DNA from: Planctomycetales bacterium
GTDB taxonomy: Bacteria > Planctomycetota > UBA11346
DNA length: 10,634 nt
Assembly (NCBI GenBank): GCA_025362255.1
Contig: JANYGY010000055.1
Location: forward strand, 1 to 10,634
Direction: 5' to 3'
Both the position numbers and the translations under genes were made by a program. The notes under the pieces were generated by a model that saw nothing but the letters and a program-made list of their open reading frames with translations, had not been told where the DNA came from and did not search any database. This document shows positions 1 to 7,465 of the stretch, piece after piece. Position 1 is the stretch's first letter, and the number at the start of each line of letters is the position of its first letter.

Positions 1-213
1 GCCTCGCTGGCCAATGCGGGCACCGTCGATGCGGATCTGTACGCCAAGAATTCGGGCGAAAGCATGTTGCTGGCGGCCAAGTGCCTGTGGCTGAAAAGCA
101 AATTTCCCGACGCCTGGACCCGGGCGATGCCCGAGACCGAGGCGTTCGTCGCCGGCAGCGCGATCGCGCAGAAGAAATTCGAGATGTTCAAGACGCGCTT
201 CGCCGCCAAGTAA
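1..213 (+). CDS. C-terminal 70 residues of an unidentified protein (5' end outside window)
   Basis: Frame 1 is open from the first base of the window to a TAA at 211-213, giving 70 residues with no start codon needed inside the window. The fragment is mostly soluble and helix-like, with motifs such as ESMLLAAKCLWLK and a lysine-rich end (QKKFEMFKTRFAAK). It has no membrane segment and no catalytic motif I recognise, so I name no family. It is the only plus-strand gene in the window and converges on the SGNH hydrolase gene, with two bases between the two stop codons and no room for a terminator. Reading frame and stop are clear; the identity is unknown. Confidence 0.6.
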   Translation, partial: ASLANAGTVDADLYAKNSGESMLLAAKCLWLKSKFPDAWTRAMPETEAFVAGSAIAQKKFEMFKTRFAAK

Positions 214-215
214 CC

Positions 216-1904
216 CTATTTCAAAACGGTGACTTTTGCCGTTCCGACGATGCTCGCCTTGAGGGACAGGCCGTAGCCGCCACCGCCATTGTTGATGCGC
301 AGCATCACCAGGTGGCGGCCGGCGGTCAGCGGCAGATCGAGCTGTTCCTGGCCGGGCACGACGCCGCGCCAGGCCTCATGGGTGAACACCCGCTTGCCAT
401 CGAGGAGGACGATCAGGCCGTCGTCACTGCCGATCGCCAAGTGCAAGGTGGCGGCTTCGCTGGCGACCACCGCGACCCGGACATACACCGCGCAATTGGT
501 CGGATTGTTGAGCAGCGCGTTGAAATCCATCATTCCGTCAGGCGCCAGCGGAGCTTTCTTCCACAGCACCGGACTGACGCTTTCCGGGGCGAATGCCTGG
601 GCGAAATCCGGGGACATGGGATAGACCGGCGACACCTCGAGCGAGCTGATCGGCAACGCGACGGTGCGGCGCAGGGTGACGCTGTGCGTTTTCGGTTTGG
701 CGAGGTCATGCATGCGGATCGCCAGGGCGCGCGACAGCGTGCGATTGGCTTCGATCAAGCGGGTGGTTTCGCTCATCGCCAAAACGTCTTCGTCGTCGCC
801 CAGGCTGATGTGCCGCCACGTATCGAAATGCCGTTGCCACCGCATCTGGCCGAGATCCCACATCCGTTTGGCTTGTTGGGCCCACGGGGTCGAGGTCATC
901 AGGCTGAGATCAACCCCGCTGGCCAAAGCCTTGGTCGACAGCTCTTCGACCGCCTGACCATCGATCTGCAATTGGTATTGCTGATCAGCCTCAAGACCGT
1001 CGACCTTGAGCATCACCGCATTGCATTCGCGTTCGAGCGGGATCCACGCCAGCACCTCGCGCGACTCGGGCGGGACCCACATCGGAATTGCATTCAACGT
1101 CATGGTGAATGACAGCCCGGCGTTCTCGCGTTTGAAGCCACTGACCAAGGCACCATCTATCGTCTGACTCTCTCCCGAAAAAGTTATCTGGGCCAGCGGC
1201 TTGGCCGGGACCAAGCGGCGGATCACCGGCCACGCCAGCAGCAGATGGCCGGCGGTATTGGGGTGCACCGAATCAGGGATGACGCAGAAATTCGGATTAT
1301 CTTTTTTCGCCGCCTGCTGGCGGTCACGCATCGGATGGAAGACATCGACCACCGGCACGCCCAGGTCGCTGCCCAGAGCGATCACGCCATCGGCCATCGC
1401 CGCGAGCGTGGTGTTGTACAGCTCACCATCGCCGCGTTTGTTGGGATCGATGCACGAGGTCGTCAACAGCACCTGGCGCGCGCCCGTGCTTTTAATCATC
1501 TCGGCGAGGGTCCGCTGGTTGGCCAGATACTGGGTGCGGATGGCGTCATCCGGCCCGCGATAGCCCCCATCGTTCATCCCGAAATTGACGAACACCAGAC
1601 TGGGCCGCAGCGGTTGCACATCGCGGGCGAACCGCCGACCGCCCCCCAGCGCAGTGTCGCCTCCCCAGCCGTAATTGTGGCAGGTCAGGTCCTTGGTCGG
1701 GAACCGGGTGAGCAGGAAATTTTCGATGAACGCGGTGTAAAGATTCTGCTCGGTGATCGAATCACCGTAGAAAACAATCGTTTCGCGATCATTCACGGCC
1801 AGCGGTGCTGGTTCGGCCGCGCCCAAAAAGCCGCTCAACACCGCGGAAGACGACAAGATCGCGGGGATGACCGCACTGATGATTGGACGCATGGTGAAAC
1901 TCAT
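216..1904 (-). CDS. Secreted SGNH/GDSL-type hydrolase with C-terminal PA14-like domain
   Basis: A 562-residue predicted exported esterase/lipase-fold hydrolase, probably acting on an ester (for instance an acyl group on a carbohydrate) outside the cytoplasm; the substrate cannot be read from sequence. Residues 5-30 form a signal peptide (one Arg, long hydrophobic stretch, likely cleavage after GAA at 28-30). The SGNH blocks are complete: GDSIT at 47-51 with nucleophile Ser49, a GWGG glycine block at 79-82, GMND at 109-112 with Asn111, and DSVH at 211-214 with Asp211 and His214. Residues 235-430 are not recognised. Residues about 445-552 resemble a PA14-like beta domain (IGSDDGL at 491-497, glycine-rich NNGGGGYG at 538-545), often seen in PVC-group exported proteins and possibly carbohydrate-binding. 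ATG codons at 1904 and 1892 are both possible starts; neither has a clear ribosome binding site. The gene lies 66 bp after the VWA gene on the same strand, so it could be the operon's tail or an independent unit. Confidence 0.9.
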   Translation of the reverse strand: MSFTMRPIISAVIPAILSSSAVLSGFLGAAEPAPLAVNDRETIVFYGDSITEQNLYTAFIENFLLTRFPTKDLTCHNYGWGGDTALGGGRRFARDVQPLRPSLVFVNFGMNDGGYRGPDDAIRTQYLANQRTLAEMIKSTGARQVLLTTSCIDPNKRGDGELYNTTLAAMADGVIALGSDLGVPVVDVFHPMRDRQQAAKKDNPNFCVIPDSVHPNTAGHLLLAWPVIRRLVPAKPLAQITFSGESQTIDGALVSGFKRENAGLSFTMTLNAIPMWVPPESREVLAWIPLERECNAVMLKVDGLEADQQYQLQIDGQAVEELSTKALASGVDLSLMTSTPWAQQAKRMWDLGQMRWQRHFDTWRHISLGDDEDVLAMSETTRLIEANRTLSRALAIRMHDLAKPKTHSVTLRRTVALPISSLEVSPVYPMSPDFAQAFAPESVSPVLWKKAPLAPDGMMDFNALLNNPTNCAVYVRVAVVASEAATLHLAIGSDDGLIVLLDGKRVFTHEAWRGVVPGQEQLDLPLTAGRHLVMLRINNGGGGYGLSLKASIVGTAKVTVLK

Positions 1905-1970
1905 ACGTTCGAGAATAGCGCCGCGTTGCCACGCACATGCGCCAGCGTGAATGACCTCTTGAGCGACCCG

Positions 1971-4802
1971 TCAGCGACCTTTACGACGTTTCAACTCTGC
2001 CAACGCATCATGCAGCGTAGCGCCCGCTGGAGCGGGTGCGGCAGTGGCAGTGGCAGCTGTGGTAGCAGCCGCCGGGATCGCTGACGATTCTTTCGGCGTC
2101 GGTCTAACTTGGCCGGCTTGCGCTGCGCTCGGCCCGACCGCCGGCGCTCTTGGTGGCACCTTCATCCGCGTCCAGGGCCGCAACATGAATTTCGGCCACC
2201 AGCCGCGCACCAGCCGCAGGTCCAGTTGCCAACGCCTGGTCGCGATTTCGCTGAGCAGGAGGACCACCGCCGCGAGCACCAGCCACAGCGCGAGATCCGT
2301 CCCGGTGCCGACGCTCGGCGGATTGTCGTAAATTCCGGCGACATCGGCGCGCACGTTTCCCCCGCTATCGCGGGCGATTCCTTGCAGCACTTCAAGACCC
2401 GCGACGCGGCCATACCGCGGTTCGACTTCTGGGTTCATCGGCAGACGCAGCGCCGGGCCGCTGATCGCCAGCGCTTGCCGGCCGCCGTCAGCGGTAGGCA
2501 CCTCGACCAGGGCGGCGGGCAGCACCGCGGAATCGGTGAGGGTCACCCGGGCCTCCCACGCGAGATCGTCAACCCGCTCGAATGCGACCTGACGGACATC
2601 GGCTCCACCGGCATCGACCAGCGCCAGATGCGGCCCGACCACCGCCGTCGGGGCTTGCCGCGGATCAAGTTCCAGACGCACGACCGCCGTGCGCCCCGAC
2701 CGGGTGACGGACACCGCGCCCGGCGCATCACCGCCGCTGCCGCCCGCCGCCCAACGCACCGCCCCGGTGATGAATGAAGCGTAGCCGGGCCAACTGGTCA
2801 ACGCTGGAGATTTCGGATCGTCGCAATCGAACGGCAGCGCGACGCTGCGTCCGGCGCCGATGCGCCAGGCCGCCGCCGCCGGAGCCGCCGGATCACCGGC
2901 GCACCACGCGAGGACCTGGGCGCGCGGTCTCGCGTACGTGAGGTTGTAGCCGGCGATGGTCGGCCAGGTGCGCGTCAGCCCGGGCACGATCAGTTCTAAA
3001 GCCGCCTGCGGCTCGGGCACGAGCGCCTGATCGATCCAGGCGGTGCGCGACACAAGGACCGTCTCTTGGGCGAAAAGCCGCGGGATGTCGGCCGGATCGG
3101 TGGCGAAAGTGATGCGTCCACCGCCGCGCTTGGCGACGTCTTCGAGAAATTTCGCATCGCTGTCGGCCGGCGTGCCCATCGCCACCACCGACACGCTGAT
3201 CCCGGCGGTCTGATATTCCTTCAACAGGCGGATGTAGTCGCCGGGCTCTTCGGCGTCGTTGGCGTCGGCGAACAGCACGAGGTGCTTGGTGCCGGCGGTC
3301 GCGCCCGCGAGTTCGGCGCCGGCGGCGAGCAGCGCGGTGTAGGTGTAGATGCCGCCGCCTTCGCTGCGGATCCCGCGCACCGCGCGCACCATGCTCGCCC
3401 GCTGATTGCCGACCCGGGTCAAGGCGATGATCGGATGGGCGGTGGAATCGACCGCATGCACCGCGATCTGATCGTTGGGCCCGAGCAGTTCGAGCGCCGC
3501 GCAGGCGCCCTCGTCGGCCAGATCCATCTTGGTCTTTCCCGGCCCCGCCGGGGCGGCCATCGAACCGCTGCGATCCATGGTGATCACCATCGCGACCGCC
3601 AATTTGCGCTGCTCGTCACGGATCTCCATGGTCACCGGACTGACCCGTTCGACCGCGCTGCGATGATATCCACCAGCCCCGAAACCGCGGCGGCCACCGG
3701 TCAGCACCAGCCCGCCACCCAGATGTTCGACCCACTGCGCGACGGCTTCGAGGCCGGCGTGACCAAGACGGTCAGCGGGCACCTGCTCGAGCACCAGGGC
3801 GGTGACGCCGATCAGGTCAGCCAGTTCCAACGGACCCTCAGCGCGAGTCTGCACGCGCATCCCCGCCGCGGTCAGCGCCCGCGCGAGATTGCCGGGCGAG
3901 CCGTCACCCCCGACCACCAGCACGCGTTCACCGCCACTGATGCGCAGGGCGCTCACCGCCCGATTGTTGGCAGGCCGCCGGTCGTCACGGACCTCGAGCT
4001 CGACCGCATAATCCGTCAACCGGGCAAGCGACGGCCGATCGGCGAACGTGATTGTCAGCGGCTGCAGCGGGCGCAGATCCGCGGTGCCGTGCGCGATCTC
4101 GACATCGCCGCGCAGCACCCGCCAGGTGCGGCGCTCGGCGACATCCGACATCAGGCGCGCGGCGCCGACGAAACTTTCGCCCAGGCGCAAGTCACCCGGC
4201 AGCTCGATATCGAGCACCGCCGCATCGACGCCACCGGGGCGGATTACCGGCAGCACGTCAACCGGGATGTGCGCTTGGGCGCAGCCGGCAGCCGCGGCGC
4301 GCAGACCGACGCCGGTGTCCTCGCCATCGCTGATCAGCACGATGCGCGCACTGCGCCCGGCCTCGACCAAGGAGCGCGCCGTGCGCAGGCCAGCAGCCAG
4401 ATCGCTGCCATCGTCGGGCACCGTCAGCACCGCTGTTTCCGGCAAGCCCGTGCGGCGTGGGATCTGACTGAGATAGGCCGACGCAGCCACCGACACCACG
4501 CCCAGGCGATCGCCGGCGCGACGTTGATCGCCGATCAAACGCAGCAACTCAGGTTGCTGGGTGCGGGCGTCATCGAGCGACGCGCTGCGGTCGAGCACCA
4601 CCACCACGTCGCTGCCCCCGCGCCCGTGGGTCAGGCGCGGGCCGGCCCCCGCGATCACTAGCATGAGCAACACCGCAAGCCGTAACCATTGGCCGCTGCC
4701 AGCGTTGATCCCCGGTGCGCCGGAATCCGTACGCAACCAGCGCCACCAGGCGAAACCCGCGGGGATGACCAACCACAACGCATGCGGCAGAGCGAATTCC
4801 AT
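1971..4802 (-). CDS. Large membrane protein: BatA-like N-terminus, VWA, GATase-like domain, second VWA, C-terminal anchor
   Basis: A 943-residue membrane protein of the BatA/BatB-like VWA class. From the chosen start: two membrane segments (about 5-23 and 39-55); VWA domain 1 (64-190) with an intact MIDAS motif DRSAS (Asp71, Ser73, Ser75) and ISDGED (Asp159); a linker of beta type; a class I glutamine-amidotransferase-like fold (292-390); VWA domain 2 (401-585) with MIDAS DRSGS (Asp410, Ser412, Ser414), TYTAL near 487-491 and FADAND near 511-516; a beta-rich region; a membrane segment (836-851); and a tail of about 90 residues that is first Arg/Lys-rich and then Ala/Thr/Pro low complexity. 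In the GATase-like part the usual GxCxG nucleophile elbow is replaced by TGGRRGFG, so no amidotransferase activity is expected. Positive charges after segments 1 and 3 place the VWA and GATase-like parts outside the cytoplasm (inference). I chose ATG 4802, which forms TGATG with the upstream stop; an in-frame start at 4829 would add nine residues. Confidence 0.88.
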   Translation of the reverse strand: MEFALPHALWLVIPAGFAWWRWLRTDSGAPGINAGSGQWLRLAVLLMLVIAGAGPRLTHGRGGSDVVVVLDRSASLDDARTQQPELLRLIGDQRRAGDRLGVVSVAASAYLSQIPRRTGLPETAVLTVPDDGSDLAAGLRTARSLVEAGRSARIVLISDGEDTGVGLRAAAAGCAQAHIPVDVLPVIRPGGVDAAVLDIELPGDLRLGESFVGAARLMSDVAERRTWRVLRGDVEIAHGTADLRPLQPLTITFADRPSLARLTDYAVELEVRDDRRPANNRAVSALRISGGERVLVVGGDGSPGNLARALTAAGMRVQTRAEGPLELADLIGVTALVLEQVPADRLGHAGLEAVAQWVEHLGGGLVLTGGRRGFGAGGYHRSAVERVSPVTMEIRDEQRKLAVAMVITMDRSGSMAAPAGPGKTKMDLADEGACAALELLGPNDQIAVHAVDSTAHPIIALTRVGNQRASMVRAVRGIRSEGGGIYTYTALLAAGAELAGATAGTKHLVLFADANDAEEPGDYIRLLKEYQTAGISVSVVAMGTPADSDAKFLEDVAKRGGGRITFATDPADIPRLFAQETVLVSRTAWIDQALVPEPQAALELIVPGLTRTWPTIAGYNLTYARPRAQVLAWCAGDPAAPAAAAWRIGAGRSVALPFDCDDPKSPALTSWPGYASFITGAVRWAAGGSGGDAPGAVSVTRSGRTAVVRLELDPRQAPTAVVGPHLALVDAGGADVRQVAFERVDDLAWEARVTLTDSAVLPAALVEVPTADGGRQALAISGPALRLPMNPEVEPRYGRVAGLEVLQGIARDSGGNVRADVAGIYDNPPSVGTGTDLALWLVLAAVVLLLSEIATRRWQLDLRLVRGWWPKFMLRPWTRMKVPPRAPAVGPSAAQAGQVRPTPKESSAIPAAATTAATATAAPAPAGATLHDALAELKRRKGR

Positions 4803-6619
4803 CAGCGACCCCGAGCCCAGAACCAGCACGCCAGGGCGGCAGCGAGCGCTGCCAACACCAGCGGAATCAGGCGTTCAGCCGGCGACCGGCGGCGCTCGAC
4901 CGCGACCTCAGCGGGAGTGTCTACCGTGATCTCGCGGGTCTCGGCTCCGGCCACATCGCCTAGGCGCTCGTCCAACGCATTCACTTGCAGCGTCTGCCAC
5001 GGCGCTCCTGCCAGCTTCACCTGCCACGCACCGGCTTGCCCCAGCGGAGGCAACAGCACGCCGCCATCAGCGTCGGCTGAAAATACGGTCGTCGTCGAGG
5101 CAGAGCCCTCAGACCCAGCATCGGGTGGACACACCTCGACCGCGGTCGCCGTCGGGGGCAGGACGAGGTAGGTCGTCTGATTCGCTGAGCGATTGGGTTC
5201 ACTCAATCCCGGCAGAGCCGCGCGCCGGGCCGCGACCACATTGGCAATCAGCGCCGGCCACAACGGATGCTGCGCCAGGGTGCCGGTCATTGGATCGGCA
5301 TAGAGCGTCACCAGCCGATCGCGGCCGCGTCGCCGCTCGGCCAGCAGGACTTGGGTGCCGGCACTGATCAGCGGCTCGGCGTCCACCGGCAGACGGTCTT
5401 GCGGCAGACCCCCGAGCCACAACAGACCGGTGCCATCGAGATCGCTCGCCAACGGATGACCTCGGCGGATCAGAAATGGCCCGAGCACCGCGTCACTGCC
5501 CGCGGCCGGGGCGATCCGCAACAACCACGTCCCCGGCGTGGTGACCTCATCGCCGGTGATCAGCAGATCGTTGCTCACGCCATTCAAAGTTAACCCCGGC
5601 AGTCCGCGCAGCGCGCGCTCGACCACCGGCTGGATCGCCGGCGGCAAAGCCAGGGCGATGCGCACGATCCGCCGCTCGGGACGACGCAAGATCACCTGGT
5701 CATCGGCCGGCAGTGGATCCTCGCCGACCAGCGTCGCGGTGATCTCGTCGGTGTCACCAACTCCACTCGCCAACTCGATGATGCTCGTTCCGCCGACCGT
5801 CGGCGCGCTGGTCTGCACCACGTGGCCGCGACGGCGGATTTCGATCCGGCGCGGCGCTGGTGCACCGCTGGCAACAACCCGCACCACCAGGCGGTCACCT
5901 GCCTCGTCACGCAACCAGCGCGCATCCGCGAAGCCGCTCGCCGCTACCGGCTCGCCGGCCGCCACACAGGCGACCCCCGCCGGCAGATCGGGCGCCACGC
6001 GATCACTGGCGAGCAGCACGTCGGTCGCGGTCGCGCCACTTTGCGCAGTGATCTGGAGGGCCAACGCCAAGCCCGCGTCGAGCTCGTGCCACGGCGCCTG
6101 CGGGACCCAGCGGGCGAGCGCGGTGCGCGCCTGGTCGGGAGTCGCCGCCGGACCCGCAAGCACCCGCGGTACCGCGCCCGAGGCGATCAACGTCACCCGA
6201 TCCGCCGGCCGTAAACCGGCCAGCATTTCGCCCAGCCGGACTCGCAAACGCGCCGCCGCCGAATCTCCTGCCGGCAATCGCGCGGTGAGCCGCAACCGGT
6301 CATCAAGCACGATTCCGACGTGCCGCCCACGTTGATCCGCCGCCGGATGGACATCCGCCAGCCACCACGTCAGCGCCAGGGCGGCGAGCAGTTCCAACCA
6401 TAAGCTGGTGCTGGCGACGATCCGTTCACGGCGGCGCCCGCTGGCCGCTGACGGCACCGGCGGCGGGTACAGGAACAATCCCGTGACGCTGCGCGGTGGC
6501 GAACGCCGGCGAAACCAATGGATCGCCAGAATCGCCGGCACCATGAGCAACCCGAGCAGACCCCAGGGTGCGGCGATCACCAGTGGACCTAAAGACAGTG
6601 GACCTAATGCCAACATCAT
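4802..6619 (-). CDS. BatA-like membrane protein with degenerate VWA-like domain
   Basis: A 605-residue protein. The N-terminus matches the BatA/aerotolerance N-terminal double-membrane domain: a hydrophobic segment about 14-36 beginning IAAPWGLLGLL and ending in HWFRRR, then a second segment about 72-92. Residues 99-225 look like a VWA fold (VGIVLDD start, TDVLLASD strand near 199-206), but the expected metal-binding DxSxS is DDRLR at 106-110, so metal binding is probably lost. The middle (about 240-545) is a mixed beta region with a DDQVIL motif near 306-311 typical of these proteins, and a single membrane segment (about 583-602) ends in ARGR. By positive-inside charges the long middle is periplasmic (inference). 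ATG 6619 overlaps the DUF58 stop as ATGA; the next codon, ATG 6616, is an equally possible start. It probably pairs in the membrane with the downstream dual-VWA protein. The first dozen residues before the conserved PW motif are extra and include a short duplication. Confidence 0.87.
   Translation of the reverse strand: MMLALGPLSLGPLVIAAPWGLLGLLMVPAILAIHWFRRRSPPRSVTGLFLYPPPVPSAASGRRRERIVASTSLWLELLAALALTWWLADVHPAADQRGRHVGIVLDDRLRLTARLPAGDSAAARLRVRLGEMLAGLRPADRVTLIASGAVPRVLAGPAATPDQARTALARWVPQAPWHELDAGLALALQITAQSGATATDVLLASDRVAPDLPAGVACVAAGEPVAASGFADARWLRDEAGDRLVVRVVASGAPAPRRIEIRRRGHVVQTSAPTVGGTSIIELASGVGDTDEITATLVGEDPLPADDQVILRRPERRIVRIALALPPAIQPVVERALRGLPGLTLNGVSNDLLITGDEVTTPGTWLLRIAPAAGSDAVLGPFLIRRGHPLASDLDGTGLLWLGGLPQDRLPVDAEPLISAGTQVLLAERRRGRDRLVTLYADPMTGTLAQHPLWPALIANVVAARRAALPGLSEPNRSANQTTYLVLPPTATAVEVCPPDAGSEGSASTTTVFSADADGGVLLPPLGQAGAWQVKLAGAPWQTLQVNALDERLGDVAGAETREITVDTPAEVAVERRRSPAERLIPLVLAALAAALACWFWARGR
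6581..6607. repeat. 12-bp direct repeat, period 15 bp, inside the BatA-like gene
   Basis: CAGTGGACCTAA occurs at 6581-6592 and again, identical, at 6596-6607. The 15-bp spacing keeps frame and yields the protein repeat LGPL-S-LGPL at about residues 5-13 of the BatA-like protein, directly before its first membrane segment. It looks like a small in-frame tandem duplication by replication slippage. No function is evident. Confidence 0.7.
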
Positions 6620-7461
6620 GCGCGTCCCGCCCGGTGTTCGACGACGCCCGCGGCGATCAGACGACGAACCGCCTCGGCCAGCGATTCATCTGCCCGCAAG
6701 CCGACCAACCCCGCGCCCCGGCCAGCCAGGGCCGCGCGCCACTCGTCCTGATGGCGCTGCAAACGCGCGCGATAGGCGGTGACGGCCGCCGCATCGAGCA
6801 CCAGATCGAGATGCCCGCCTTCACGATCCTCCAGCCGCGCGGCGCCGACCGCGAGCGGCGTCAGTTCTTCGGGCGTGAGGATCTGCAACAGGCACACCCG
6901 TCCGGCGCCGGCCCCCAGACGGCGCACCACCGCCGCGCCTCCGCCTGGGCACAAGCCATCAGAAATCAGGATCCGCTGCGCGCCGGGCAGCAATTCGCCC
7001 ACCGGAGCTTCGAGCCCCGCGGCGCCGGCGACGGTCACCGCCCGCAACGCCGCGCGCCAGTCGCTGTCGATGCGCCGGACCTCGGCTGCGTACAGCCACA
7101 GTCGCGGCCTGACGCCGTCGGCTTCGGCGAGAGTCGCGATCAAGGCGGTGATCGCGGTCGCCAACGCCACCTTCGCCGGACTCGCCGCCATGCTCGCCGA
7201 CTCATCGACGAAGATTTCGAGACGCGGACTGACCTCTTGGCGATGCCGACGGAGCACCAATTGATCGGTGCGCGCGTACACCGACCAATCGAGATGACGC
7301 AGATCATCGCCGGGTTCGTACGCCCGATGATCCTGGAATTCGAGTGACGCCCCCGAGCCCCGTCCCAGGCGCGCGCCCTGGCCGCTGCGGCGGCGCGCGT
7401 CGACGCTCAACCGCACACGCGTGGCGGCTCCGGCAACGGCAGCTTCATCCCAGGCAGGCAT
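6616..7461 (-). CDS. DUF58 domain protein (VWA-like, MoxR-associated)
   Basis: A 281-residue soluble, presumably cytoplasmic protein of normal length for DUF58. The family signature is nearly complete at residues 39-91: F42, R46, Y48, then EPGDDLRHLDW (49-59), VYART (61-65), and the MIDAS-like DESASM (Asp86, Ser88, Ser90). ILISDG at 164-169 supplies the second VWA aspartate (Asp168). No membrane segment is visible. Family members are usually encoded next to a MoxR AAA+ ATPase and upstream of BatA-type membrane proteins, and are thought to link the ATPase to the VWA partners; the MoxR gene is missing here. The start ATG at 7461 lies four bases after the permease stop, and the TGA at 6616-6618 is embedded in the next gene's ATGATG start. 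There is no clear Shine-Dalgarno, so coupled translation is likely. Confidence 0.93.
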   Translation of the reverse strand: MPAWDEAAVAGAATRVRLSVDARRRSGQGARLGRGSGASLEFQDHRAYEPGDDLRHLDWSVYARTDQLVLRRHRQEVSPRLEIFVDESASMAASPAKVALATAITALIATLAEADGVRPRLWLYAAEVRRIDSDWRAALRAVTVAGAAGLEAPVGELLPGAQRILISDGLCPGGGAAVVRRLGAGAGRVCLLQILTPEELTPLAVGAARLEDREGGHLDLVLDAAAVTAYRARLQRHQDEWRAALAGRGAGLVGLRADESLAEAVRRLIAAGVVEHRAGRA

Positions 7462-7465
7462 GGCG

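Noticed and set aside
81..2084. Plus-strand open frames opposite the SGNH hydrolase gene (81-1112 and 1245-2084)
   Set aside because: The minus strand holds a signal peptide and all SGNH blocks. The plus-strand frames show no motif and conflict with the real plus-strand gene ending at 213.
3066..4661. 531-codon plus-strand open frame opposite the dual-VWA gene
   Set aside because: It lies antisense to a protein with two clear MIDAS motifs, and its translation is Arg/His/Gly-rich with no family features. It is a shadow frame expected in GC-rich DNA.
5538..6335. 265-codon plus-strand open frame opposite the BatA-like gene
   Set aside because: Ser/Arg/Ala-rich shadow with no domain signal. The opposite frame is linked by overlaps to clear neighbours.
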